Of a stretch of 59,311 nucleotides of DNA, positions 50,361 to 58,647 are shown piece after piece. A model generated the notes under the pieces. It saw only the letters and a list, made by a program, of their open reading frames with translations. It made no database searches and was not told where the DNA came from. Source of the DNA: Actinomycetota bacterium (lineage in GTDB: Bacteria; Actinomycetota; Actinomycetes; Mycobacteriales; Micromonosporaceae). The stretch is from positions 1-59,311 of the forward strand of contig VAWN01000092.1 in the NCBI GenBank assembly GCA_005885555.1, read 5' to 3'. The position numbers and the translations under genes were made by a program. Positions within the stretch are counted from its first letter, which is position 1, and each line of letters starts with the position of its first letter.

Positions 50361-50545
50361 AGGCCCGCGAAGACGATGGCGGGGGGTACGGCGTTGTAGG
50401 TCGACCACGCTCTTGCGGGCCGCGGCCTGACAGGTACCCACCAGCAGCGCCATCACCTCCGCGGTCCGCACGTCGGCGCGGACCCCGCCGGCCCGCTGCG
50501 CCCGGGTCAGCAGCCCGGTATCGACCGCCGGGGCCGACGACGACG
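50361..50545 (-). pseudogene. Remnant of a TetR-family regulator (C-terminal end)
   Basis: The minus strand reads AVDTGLLTRAQRAGGVRADV, then RTAEVMALLVGTCQAAARKS, a typical end of a TetR effector domain. After VVDLQRRT the natural ending continues only in another frame (AIVFAGLATSAG). No DNA-binding domain exists upstream; the acetyltransferase promoter and gene occupy that place. Confidence 0.6.
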
Positions 50546-50599
50546 CGGCGCGGTAAACCGGGTGGCCGGGTCCGCCGCGGCCCGCTTAGGGTCGGGCCT

Positions 50600-51070
50600 G
50601 TGATCGAGGCACGCCGCGCGACTCCCGACGACGCTCCCGAACTGGTCCGGCTGCGCGGGGTCATGTACGCCTCCTTCGACGGCGACCAGCCGCCACCCAG
50701 ACCGTGGCAGGACGCCGCCGAACGGTACCTGCGCACCCACCTGGTGGCACCGGACGACTCGCTGGCCGCATTCGTGGTGGCACGCCCGGGCGGGTTGGCG
50801 TCGTGCGCGGTCGGCAGCATCGAGTACCGGCTCGCCGGGCCGAACAACCCCAGCGGGATGACCGGGTACGTCTTCAACGTCGCCACCGACCCCGACGCGC
50901 GCCGCCGCGGGTACGGCCGGGCGTGCATGGTGGGCCTGCTCGACTGGTACCGCCGGCGCGGGGTGACAAAGGTCGACCTGCGGGCGTCCCCGGACGGGGA
51001 GCCGCTCTACGCGTCGCTCGGCTTCGTCCGCTCGGCGGACCCGGCGATGCGCCTGCTGCTCACCGCGTAG
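50600..51070 (+). CDS. GNAT acetyltransferase
   Basis: A 156-residue GNAT protein: IEARRATPDDAPELVRLRGVM, GYVFNVATDPDARRRGYGRA (the acetyl-CoA loop RRRGYGRA) and DLRASPDGEPLYASLGFVRS. GTG start at 50600. Substrate unknown. Its last 11 bases overlap the end of the converging Fic gene. Confidence 0.88.
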   Translation: MIEARRATPDDAPELVRLRGVMYASFDGDQPPPRPWQDAAERYLRTHLVAPDDSLAAFVVARPGGLASCAVGSIEYRLAGPNNPSGMTGYVFNVATDPDARRRGYGRACMVGLLDWYRRRGVTKVDLRASPDGEPLYASLGFVRSADPAMRLLLTA

Positions 51071-52277
51071 CGGACCCCGATGAGATCCCGGCGCCAGGAT
51101 CGGCGACCTTGGCCAACTCGACACGCATCCATGGGTACGGATCGCGCAGGGGACGGCGCCTGGCCTGGCACCGCTGCCGAAGGTCAGTCAGGACATCGCC
51201 GGCGATGTAGTGCCGGCCCTTCGTCTCGCCACGGGGCTGCAGAATCCCGACGTCGACGAGGCGAGCCAGGTCTCGACTTGCACTGCGTTCCTCAATGCCC
51301 GTGGCCTTGATGTACCCGGACCGTCGAATTCGGTATCCGATCACGGCGTCGTAGAGCTGCTCCGTGACGCGCGCCGGTAGGCGATGCACCTCGACAAGAT
51401 CATCAAGTTCGGTCCAGATCGCGGCCGCCTCGTCGATGCGCCTCGCGACCGTCTGGGCCTGCATGTGATGCGCGCGCAGGTTGAATGAAACCCACAGGTT
51501 TGCGTCTGCGCGGGGTTGCCACGCACCCCGACCGGTCATCGCCAGCACGCGGTAGTAGTCGTCGGTGTTCTCGCCGAGCCATTCCTCAATGCTCGAGAAT
51601 GCCGGCTCGATGATCGTCTGCCGGGACAACACCAACGTTTGCAGCGCCCGCGCCATGCGCCCGTTGCCGTCCCTGAACGGATGGATCATGACGAGGTTGA
51701 GATGGGCCATCGCCGCCTGCACCAGAGGATCGGCATCACCCACAACACCCAAGCCGGCGACGAACGTCTCCATCAGTTCGGGCACCAGTTCGGCGTCGGG
51801 TCCCTCGTAGACATTCCTGCCGGTTCGCTCGTCGTGCACGTAGATGGTCCCGGTTCGGTACTGGCCGGGACTCTTGGAACGATCATGAGCCAGCATCATG
51901 TAGTGCATGCCGCGAATGGCCGAGGTGTCAAACCTGAAATGGCGGTCGGACGCCATCTGGAGGACGTACCCCAGCGCCTGTCGATAGCCGCGGATCTCTG
52001 CGAACGTGACGCTGTCGGCAGTGAGCGGCGCGTCGCCGTCCAACGCCGCGGCGGCGTCATCCTCTGCAACGACGTAGCCCTCGATGCTGTTGGACCCCCG
52101 GATGGCGCGAGCGAGCATCGTGCGGCGCAGGCCACCCTCCCAGCGACGCGGAACCCTGAGCACGACTGCGAGCTCCCGCCGCATCGCGTGGATCTCATCC
52201 AGGACGGTCATGTCCTCGGTCGTCGTGAGCTTGGGAAGCGTATAGATGAGTCGACCGTGTCCCGATGTCGTGATCAT
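51060..52277 (-). CDS. Fic-family AMP-transferase with N-terminal inhibitory motif
   Basis: A 405-residue Fic protein. The catalytic motif is complete (HPFRDGNGRMARALQ). An inhibitory helix motif SNSIEGY lies near residue 61, as in class II Fic proteins, so activity is self-repressed. N-terminal blocks RREL, GYVLQMASD, MHYMMLAHDRSKSPGQYRTG and a C-terminal winged-helix region (IRRSGYIKATGIEERSASRD) follow the common layout. Base composition is less GC-rich than the neighbours, suggesting transfer. A start 22 codons later (MTVLDE) is possible. Confidence 0.9.
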   Translation of the reverse strand: MITTSGHGRLIYTLPKLTTTEDMTVLDEIHAMRRELAVVLRVPRRWEGGLRRTMLARAIRGSNSIEGYVVAEDDAAAALDGDAPLTADSVTFAEIRGYRQALGYVLQMASDRHFRFDTSAIRGMHYMMLAHDRSKSPGQYRTGTIYVHDERTGRNVYEGPDAELVPELMETFVAGLGVVGDADPLVQAAMAHLNLVMIHPFRDGNGRMARALQTLVLSRQTIIEPAFSSIEEWLGENTDDYYRVLAMTGRGAWQPRADANLWVSFNLRAHHMQAQTVARRIDEAAAIWTELDDLVEVHRLPARVTEQLYDAVIGYRIRRSGYIKATGIEERSASRDLARLVDVGILQPRGETKGRHYIAGDVLTDLRQRCQARRRPLRDPYPWMRVELAKVADPGAGISSGSATR

Positions 52278-52317
52278 AAGGACAGTCTAGACGCAGGATG
52301 ACTTAAGAATCAGGACA
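52276..52317 (-). promoter_or_regulatory. Probable leaderless promoter and direct repeats before the Fic gene
   Basis: On the minus strand TAGACT (52284-52289) lies six bases before the ATG at 52277, the geometry of a leaderless -10 box. On the plus strand ATNAGGACA occurs at 52276-52284 and again at 52309-52317, 33 bp apart, which could be a regulator site. Confidence 0.4.
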
Positions 52318-52358
52318 TTCGGTCAGCCTGTCGGGCGCCAACCTGGCCCAGTCTCGGG

Positions 52359-52406
52359 GATCTTGGACGCGACTACACCCGGCAAGGCGTACTCGCGTCC
52401 AAGATC
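52359..52406. repeat. Dispersed palindromic element, copy 3
   Basis: Perfect 14-bp arms GATCTTGGACGCGA and TCGCGTCCAAGATC with a 20-base loop, lying between the Fic promoter and the end of the LigD-type gene. Shares the GATCTTGGAC core with copies 1 and 2. Confidence 0.85.
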
Positions 52407-52456
52407 TCGCGGTCACCGCCGCTGTCGACCGTCACCGGGCCCCGCGTCACCCCGCG

Positions 52457-53476
52457 TCACCCCGCGTCCGGGTTGCGCGCCCGGCTCGGCTGTACCCGCA
52501 TCGGCTCGCCCGGCATCTTCGGATGGTCCGGCGGGTACGGCTGGTCGCCGAGCCCGTTGCCGGCGTCGCGCTGCGCCCACTCCAGCAACGGAGTCAGGTC
52601 GTGAGCGACCTCGTCGATCGACGCGTGCGCATCGCCGATCTTCGCCACCCGCGGCGGTACCGTCGCCAGGTCGAAGTCGTCGGGCTCCACCTCGGGCAAC
52701 TCGTCCCAGGTGACCGGCGTCGACACCGTGGCCCGGCGGTTGGCGCGCAGCGAGTACGCGCATGCGATGGTCCGGTCCCGGGCCATCTGGTTGTAGTCGA
52801 CGAAGACCCGCTCGCCGCGCTCCTCCTTCCACCAGCTCGTGGTGATCAGCTCCGGGCGGCGCCGTTCCGCCTCCCGGGCCAGCGCGATGGCCGCCCGCCG
52901 TACCTCCACGAACGTCCACTGTGGACGGATGCGCACGTACACATGCACGCCCCGGCCGCCGGAGGTCTTCGGGTACCCCACGAGGCCGGCGGAGGAAAGC
53001 ACCTCGCGCACCACCTGCGCGGCCGCCACCGCCTGCGCGAAATCGGTACCCGGCTGGGGATCCAGGTCGATGCGCAGCTCGTCGGGACTGTCCACAGCGG
53101 ACCGTCGCACCGGCCACGGATGGAACACCACGGTACCCATCTGCGCCGCCCACGCGACGTGCGCCAGATCGACCGGGCACAGCTCGTCGGCCGGCCGCCC
53201 GCTCGGGAAGGTGATCCGCGCCGACTCGACCCACGGCGGCACACCCCGCGTCGAGATCCGCTTCTGGAAGAACGTCTCTCCGTCGATCCCCTCGGGGAAC
53301 CGTTGCAGCGTGGTCGGCCGCTCGCGCAACGCGCGCATGATGCCGTCACCGACCGACACGTAGTACCGGAAGACATCGCCCTTGGTGAAGCCGCGCTCGG
53401 GGAAGTACACCTTGTCGGCGCTGGTCAGCCGCACCTTCCGGCCGGCGACCTCCACCTCTTCCACAGCACCCGCCAT
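52457..53476 (-). CDS. LigD-type primase/polymerase domain protein
   Basis: A 339-residue stand-alone LigD polymerase domain: LTSADKVYFPERGFTKGDV, LQRFPEGIDGETFFQKR, DELRIDLDPQPGTDFAQA (catalytic Asp pair DLDP), KTSGGRGVHVYVRI and VFVDYNQMARDRTIACAYS. Such enzymes fill gaps at double-strand breaks with Ku and a ligase. ATG at 53476. No ku gene is in the window. The 3' end carries three imperfect copies of CCCGCGTCAC. Confidence 0.92.
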   Translation of the reverse strand: MAGAVEEVEVAGRKVRLTSADKVYFPERGFTKGDVFRYYVSVGDGIMRALRERPTTLQRFPEGIDGETFFQKRISTRGVPPWVESARITFPSGRPADELCPVDLAHVAWAAQMGTVVFHPWPVRRSAVDSPDELRIDLDPQPGTDFAQAVAAAQVVREVLSSAGLVGYPKTSGGRGVHVYVRIRPQWTFVEVRRAAIALAREAERRRPELITTSWWKEERGERVFVDYNQMARDRTIACAYSLRANRRATVSTPVTWDELPEVEPDDFDLATVPPRVAKIGDAHASIDEVAHDLTPLLEWAQRDAGNGLGDQPYPPDHPKMPGEPMRVQPSRARNPDAG

Positions 53477-53485
53477 GGACTGAAT

Positions 53486-53941
53486 CTAAGCCTTGCGCCA
53501 CCGACGGTGGGTCTCCCACAGCTGCCGGAGCGTGAACAGCTTGTCCTCGAACGCCGGATCGTGAGCGAACAGGCACCCGTCGTAGGGCACCGGCAGGCGG
53601 ACCGCGGCCCCGGACTCCAGCCGCAGCGCCGCGACGGTCCGCCGGCCGCGCCGCTGCGGGTACACCTCGACGATCTCCTCCCACCCGATCCGCGGTGCGC
53701 GCAGCCCGCGGTCGTCCACCTCGACCGCGGCGCCCGCGCCGCCGCGGACCAGGCCGGTCGTCGCGCCCGCGAGGCAGGCCACCGCACCCCACCGGGACAA
53801 ACCCAGCAGGGGTACCGCGACCAGGCCGCCCAGCCAGCCACGGCTCAACCGGCGACCGAGCGCCTGGCGGCGGGTGAGCTGGAAACTGGCCAGGATCGCC
53901 GAGTCCGGGCCGCAGTCGGGCCGGCCACGCCATATCACCAT
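53486..53941 (-). CDS. Small membrane-associated PH-like protein
   Basis: A 151-residue protein with a short hydrophobic region (GWLGGLVAVPLLGLSRWGAVACLAGATT split by Arg) and a C-terminal part resembling bacterial PH domains (VEVDDRGLRAPRIGWEEIVE, VAALRLESGAAVRL). No function assigned. The ATG at 53941 is weakly supported by an AGG; a longer start is possible. It precedes the LigD-type gene by 9 bp on the same strand. Confidence 0.65.
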   Translation of the reverse strand: MVIWRGRPDCGPDSAILASFQLTRRQALGRRLSRGWLGGLVAVPLLGLSRWGAVACLAGATTGLVRGGAGAAVEVDDRGLRAPRIGWEEIVEVYPQRRGRRTVAALRLESGAAVRLPVPYDGCLFAHDPAFEDKLFTLRQLWETHRRWRKA

Positions 53942-54008
53942 GCCGTGCCTAACGACGTTCGTACCTGGTAATCGCCGCCAGCCGCCGCACCGATCTACCG
54001 TTGTCGGC

Positions 54009-54416
54009 ATGGACTCAGCAATGACCGAACTGCCGAAGACCGAGGACGAGTGGCGGGTACGCCTGTCGCCCGCGGAGTTCCGGGTGCTCCGCCAGGCCGC
54101 CACGGAGCGGCCCTTCACCGGCGAGTACGTCGACACCAAGACCGCCGGAATGTACCGCTGCCGGGCCTGCGGAATCGAGCTGTTCGACAGTAACGCGAAG
54201 TTCGACTCGGACTGCGGCTGGCCGTCGTTCGACCAGGCGCTGCCCGGCCGGGTCAAGGAGATCGAGGACCGCTCGCACGGCATGGTGCGCACGGAGATCC
54301 GCTGCGCGCGCTGCGACTCGCATCTCGGGCACGTGTTCCGTGGCGAGAGGTACACGCCGGAGGACACCCGCCATTGCGTGAACTCGCTGTCGATCCGCCT
54401 GGAACCGCGTGACTGA
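54009..54416 (+). CDS. msrB: Peptide-methionine (R)-S-oxide reductase
   Basis: A 135-residue MsrB: zinc cysteines in YRCRACGIELF and RCARCDSHLGHVF, the GWPSFDQAL block and the catalytic Cys in DTRHCVNSLSIRL. It repairs oxidised methionine. The ATG at 54009 lies seven bases after TACCGT, which looks like a leaderless -10; an ATG four codons later is the alternative. The next gene starts within its last codons. Confidence 0.92.
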   Translation: MDSAMTELPKTEDEWRVRLSPAEFRVLRQAATERPFTGEYVDTKTAGMYRCRACGIELFDSNAKFDSDCGWPSFDQALPGRVKEIEDRSHGMVRTEIRCARCDSHLGHVFRGERYTPEDTRHCVNSLSIRLEPRD

Positions 54417-55349
54417 GCCGATCGCGCAGTGGTACCGCGACTTCGCCGCCCACGAGACGCGTGGCCTGTCGCCGCTGTACGAGGAGCTGTCCAACGGGGT
54501 CGCCGCCGACCCGGCCCTGCTGCGGTTGCTGGCCACCCTGCCGGAGGACAGGCAGCAGCCGAACCTGTTGCTGGGCGCGGTCCGGTACGTCGCCGGGCTG
54601 GCCGACGGCTACACCGCCTTCCATGAAACGGTGCTGGCGCGCTGGGACGAGATCGCCGCCACCATGCTCGTCCGGCGTACCCAGACCAACGAGCCGGCCC
54701 GCTGCGCCGCGCTGTACCCGATGCTCGCCGCACTGCGCCAACCGCTGGCGCTGCTGGAGGTCGGCGCGTCGGCCGGCCTGTGCCTGTACCCGGACCGGTA
54801 CCGGTACCGCTACGGCGGCCACCCGGCCGGCGACCCGGACAGCGCGGTCGTGCTGCAGCCCCGCGTCGAGGGCACGCCGCCGCGGCCCGGCCCGGTCGAG
54901 GTGGTCTGGCGGGCCGGCATCGACCTGAATCCGCTGGACGTCACCGACCCGGACGACGTGCGCTGGCTGGCGACCCTGGTCTGGCCGGGCGAGGACGGCC
55001 GGCTCGAACGGCTGCACGCCGCCGTCGACATCGCCCGCCGGGAGCCGCCGTGGCTCGTGCGCGGTGACCTGAACGAGCGGCTCGCCGAGGTCGCCGCGCA
55101 GGCGCCACCCGACGCGACCCTGGTGGTGTTCCACACCGCCGTCCTCGGCTACGTCGACGACGCCGCCCGGCGGGCCTTCGTCGACCAGGTGCGCGCGCTG
55201 CCGGGCCACTGGGTCGCCCAGGAGGGTGCCGGCCTGGTACCCGGTGTCGCGGCCGCCCCGCTGCCCGACCGGCCTACCTGCTCAGCGTCGACGCGCGCCC
55301 GGTCGGATACAGCGCGCCGCACGGCAACTGGCTACGGTGGTCGGGGTGA
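54409..55349 (+). pseudogene. DUF2332 family gene with C-terminal frameshift
   Basis: The frame from the GTG at 54409 encodes a DUF2332 protein: WYRDFAAHETRGLSPLYEEL, LPEDRQQPNLLLGAVRYVAG, LLEVGASAGLCLYPDRY, VVWRAGIDLNPLDV and VVFHTAVLGYV. Near 55272 the family ending (YLLSVDARPVGYSAPHGNWL, then RWSG and a TGA at 55347) continues only in another frame, so one base appears to be missing in CGGCC-TACCTG. Without the missing base the frame runs on through the antisense of the next gene to 56277. Loss of function or an assembly error are both possible. Confidence 0.75.
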
Positions 55350-55358
55350 CCGGCGGCG

Positions 55359-55394
55359 CCCCGGCGGGCTACCCGGCCCCGGCGGGCTACCCGG
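55359..55394. repeat. 18-bp tandem duplication at convergent gene ends
   Basis: Two exact copies of CCCCGGCGGGCTACCCGG (55359-55376, 55377-55394) followed by CCCCGG repeats. The TAG stop of the histidine kinase lies in the second copy, and the CCCCGG tract encodes its Gly-Ala tail. Confidence 0.9.
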
Positions 55395-57450
55395 CCCCGG
55401 CCCCGGCCCCGGCGAACCGCAGCGGCAGCCGCACCACGATGCAGGTACCCGGCTCGTCCGGCGCCTCCAGCGCGATGTCGCCGCCGTGCCGCTCGACGAT
55501 CGACCGGCTGATCACCAGTCCCAGCCCGCTGCCCGGGATCCGGCGGTCGCGCGCGTACGGGCTGCGGTACAGGTGCGCGAAGATCTGCTCGCGGGCCTCC
55601 TCCGGGATGCCGATCCCGGTGTCGCGTACCCGCAGCACGGCCTCGTCCCCGTCGCCGGCCAGGCCGACGGTGATCCGCCCGCCGTCCGGCGTGTACTTCA
55701 GCGAGTTGTCCAGCAGCTGGTCGACGACCTGGCGCAGCCGCTTGCGGTCGCCTTCGACGACGAGCTGCGGGGGCAGGTCGGCGACCAGGCGCAGGCCGGC
55801 ACCGGCCAGGGTGGGCCGGATCGCGTCGATCGCCTCGCGCAGCGTCTCGGCGAGGTCGCAGCGCTGCGGCCGGACGGTGGCGTGACCGGAGTCCAGCGCG
55901 GCCCAGTCGAGCAGGTCGTCGATGACCCGGCGCAGCGCGACGGTGTTCCGCTCGACGATGTCCAGCAGCGCCGGACCCTGCGCGACCAGCGAGTCGGGGC
56001 CGAGGTCGTGCAGCAGCTCCACGCCGGCCGAGATCGAGGTCAGCGGGGAACGCAGCTCGTGCCCGACCAGGGCCAGGTAGTCCTCCTTGCTGCGGGTCAG
56101 CTCGCGCTGCAGGCTCTCCGCCCGGCGGCGCTCCAGGTACTGGCCGATGTGCGCGGCGATCCCGGACAGCAGCGCGACCACGCCACCCTCCGGATCCTCG
56201 ACGGCGTCGGCGAAGACGGCGAGCACGCCGAGGGTGTCCTCACCGCTGCGCACCGGGATGGCCAGTGCGGCGCGTAGACCGGACCGCCGGGCCGCGTCGA
56301 CCGAGCCGGCGAGATCCGGTACCCACACCGGGCCGCCGCGCTGCCACGCCAGCCCGGCCAGCCCGCTGCCCCGGGTCAGGTGGTCCGGCACCGGCAGCCG
56401 CCCGGCCAGGCCCGGAGCGCTCCAGTGGGCGGCCGGGCGCAGTGCCCCGGCCCGCTCGTCGACCAGCCACAGCTCGGCGTGCGGCCAGCCGAGGGTACCG
56501 GCGACCGCCGCCAGTACCCGCGGCCCCGCCTCCGGTAGCGTCGGCGCCTCCGCCAGCGCCGTCGCGACCGCCAGCTCCCCGGCCCGGAACCGTTCGGTAC
56601 GGCGGCGTGACGTGATGTCCTGCAGCGCGGTCACGGCACCGAGCTGCCCGCCGTCCGGCCCGGTGATCGGCTGGCTGTCGACCAGCAGCAGGCGCCGGCG
56701 CCCGTCCGGCCCGACGAGGAGCAGTTCGGCGTCGCGTACCCGTTCGCCGTCCAGCGCGCGCAGGAGCGGTACCTCGTCGGTGGCCAGCACCGACCCGTCC
56801 GGGTGCCGCAGCGTCATCCGGCGTGCCCAGCCGGCGACGTCCGCGCCGGGCGGCGGGTCGCCGACCAGCCGGCGCAGCGCGGCGTTGGTCAGCGTGATCC
56901 GGCCGGCCTGGTCGCATGCGGCGACGCCGACGTGCAGGCTCTCCAGGATCGCGTCGAGGAACCGGCGCTGCCGGTCGACCTCCTGCCGGGCGTGCTGCTT
57001 GGCGACCAGCGCGGTGCACGCCTGGGCCGCGTGGTCGACCGCGCGCATCTCGTCGGCGGTCCACACCCGGGGCCGGAAGTCGATGACCGAGCAGACGCCG
57101 ACGGCCCGGTCGTCCTGGCCGTACACCGGGAAGCCGAGGTAGGCGCGGCCGCCGACGGTGCGCACCAGCGCGTCGTCGCCGACCCGGGCGTCGTGCGCCA
57201 CGTCCTCGACGACGAGCGGGAAGCCGGAGGACAGCACCGTTCCGGCGAGGGTCGCGGACAGCGGTACGTCGGTCAGCGCGCGCCACGGCGTGGGTACCCC
57301 GAACCCGCCGATCACGCCAAGCTTGTCGCCGTCCAGGAGCTGGACGAGGACCGTGGGTACGCTCGCGGCCTGCGCGGTCAGGGCGGCCAACCGGTCCGCG
57401 GCGCGCTCGGACAGCGTGCCGGGAACGATCTCCACCGCGGTACCCACCAT
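55387..57450 (-). CDS. GAF-PAS-GAF histidine kinase
   Basis: A 687-residue cytoplasmic kinase: GAF (about 15-150; GGFGVPTPWRALTDVPLSAT, GFPVYGQDDRAVGVCSVIDF), PAS (about 165-285; VAACDQAGRITLTNAALRRL), a second GAF (about 300-435), HisKA with His in LVGHELRSPLTSISAG, and HATPase (QLLDNSLKYTPDGG, VRDTGIGIPEE, GSGLGLVISRSIVERHGG). No membrane span. ATG at 57450 follows TATTCT by six bases, fitting a leaderless start; an upstream in-frame start is less likely. No adjacent response regulator. Confidence 0.9.
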   Translation of the reverse strand: MVGTAVEIVPGTLSERAADRLAALTAQAASVPTVLVQLLDGDKLGVIGGFGVPTPWRALTDVPLSATLAGTVLSSGFPLVVEDVAHDARVGDDALVRTVGGRAYLGFPVYGQDDRAVGVCSVIDFRPRVWTADEMRAVDHAAQACTALVAKQHARQEVDRQRRFLDAILESLHVGVAACDQAGRITLTNAALRRLVGDPPPGADVAGWARRMTLRHPDGSVLATDEVPLLRALDGERVRDAELLLVGPDGRRRLLLVDSQPITGPDGGQLGAVTALQDITSRRRTERFRAGELAVATALAEAPTLPEAGPRVLAAVAGTLGWPHAELWLVDERAGALRPAAHWSAPGLAGRLPVPDHLTRGSGLAGLAWQRGGPVWVPDLAGSVDAARRSGLRAALAIPVRSGEDTLGVLAVFADAVEDPEGGVVALLSGIAAHIGQYLERRRAESLQRELTRSKEDYLALVGHELRSPLTSISAGVELLHDLGPDSLVAQGPALLDIVERNTVALRRVIDDLLDWAALDSGHATVRPQRCDLAETLREAIDAIRPTLAGAGLRLVADLPPQLVVEGDRKRLRQVVDQLLDNSLKYTPDGGRITVGLAGDGDEAVLRVRDTGIGIPEEAREQIFAHLYRSPYARDRRIPGSGLGLVISRSIVERHGGDIALEAPDEPGTCIVVRLPLRFAGAGAGAG

Positions 57451-57503
57451 TACCGCAGAATAACGGCAAATCGGAACCGATGACACCGTACTAGCATCGC
57501 AGC

Positions 57504-58001
57504 GTGACCCTCCACGTGGCCGCCTTCGACCAGCTCTCCGCCGCCACGCTGTACGGCCTGCTGCGCCTGCGGATGCAGGTGTTCATCGTCGAGCAGCGCT
57601 GCCCGTACCAGGACCTGGACGGCCGGGACACCGAACCGGGCACCCGGCACGTCTGGCTCGACGACGACGGATCGCCTCAGGCGTACCTGCGGATCCTCGC
57701 CGAACCGGACGGCGCCGACCGGATCAGCCGGGTGTGCGTCGCGCCGGCCGCCCGCGGTACCGGGCTGGCCCGGCAGCTGATGCGCGACGCGCTGGACCTG
57801 ACCGGCCCCGGTGGCGTGGTCCTCGACGCGCAGTCCTACCTCGCGGACTTCTACAAACGGCTCGGCTTCGTCGCCACCGGCCCGGAGTTCGTCGAGGACG
57901 ACATCCCGCACGTCCCCATGCGCCGCGCCGGCCTCGGCGGCGGGCCGGCGCTCACGGCAGCGCGGCCACCAGTTCCGCGACCGACCGGCGCTGACCGGTG
58001 A
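57504..58001 (+). CDS. ElaA-type GNAT acetyltransferase
   Basis: A 165-residue GNAT protein of the ElaA group: [57 protein letters not shown] and [20 protein letters not shown], then [12 protein letters not shown] start. The C-terminal 30 residues are beyond the usual family end and overlap the converging hemQ gene by 50 bp. Confidence 0.88.
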   Translation: MTLHVAAFDQLSAATLYGLLRLRMQVFIVEQRCPYQDLDGRDTEPGTRHVWLDDDGSPQAYLRILAEPDGADRISRVCVAPAARGTGLARQLMRDALDLTGPGGVVLDAQSYLADFYKRLGFVATGPEFVEDDIPHVPMRRAGLGGGPALTAARPPVPRPTGADR

Positions 58002-58647
58002 AGAACGGCACCTCTTCGCGCACGTGCCGGCGCGCCCGCGAGGCCCGCAGGTCGCGCATCAGGTCGACGATGCGGTGCAGTTCGTCGGCCTCGAAGGCGA
58101 GGATCCACTCGTAGTCGCCGAGGGCGAAGCTGGCGACGGTGTTGGCCCGCACGTCGGGGTACTCCCGCGCCATCCGGCCGTGCTCGGCCAGCAGCTCACG
58201 CCGCTCCTCGTCGGGCAGCAGGTACCACTCGTAGGAGCGGACGAACGGATACACGCACAGGTACCGGCGGGCCGGCTCACCGGCGAGGAACGCCGGCAGG
58301 TGGCTCTTGTTGAACTCGGCCGGCCGGTGCAGCGCCAGCTGCGACCAGACCGGGGTCAGCAGCCGGCCCAGCCCGGTGCGGCGCAGGCCGCCGTACGCCT
58401 CCTGGAGCAGGCCGCTGTCCGGCGCGTGCCACCAGACCATCAGGTCGGCGTCGGCGCGCAGCGCGGACACGTCGTAGGTACCCCGGACCACGACGTCCTT
58501 GCCGGCCAGCTGCTCGACGAGCGCCTCGACCTCAGCGGCCAGCTTCTCCCGGCCGGCGGGCAATGGTTCGTGCGCCCGGAAGACCGACCACATCGTGTAC
58601 CGGATCGTCGCGTTCAACTCGTTGATCCGCGCGGCGTTGGAGGTCAT
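57952..58647 (-). CDS. hemQ: Coproheme decarboxylase (chlorite dismutase family)
   Basis: A 231-residue HemQ, the last enzyme of the coproporphyrin-dependent heme route of actinobacteria. Blocks: [71 protein letters not shown] (with the catalytic Tyr region) and [23 protein letters not shown] overlaps the hemY stop (ATGA), so the two heme genes are coupled. Confidence 0.93.
   Translation of the reverse strand: MTSNAARINELNATIRYTMWSVFRAHEPLPAGREKLAAEVEALVEQLAGKDVVVRGTYDVSALRADADLMVWWHAPDSGLLQEAYGGLRRTGLGRLLTPVWSQLALHRPAEFNKSHLPAFLAGEPARRYLCVYPFVRSYEWYLLPDEERRELLAEHGRMAREYPDVRANTVASFALGDYEWILAFEADELHRIVDLMRDLRASRARRHVREEVPFFTGQRRSVAELVAALP

Noticed and set aside
54409-56277. 622-codon frame as a single long protein
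   Set aside because: Beyond about 55272 it is antisense of the histidine kinase; the DUF2332 ending is in another frame.
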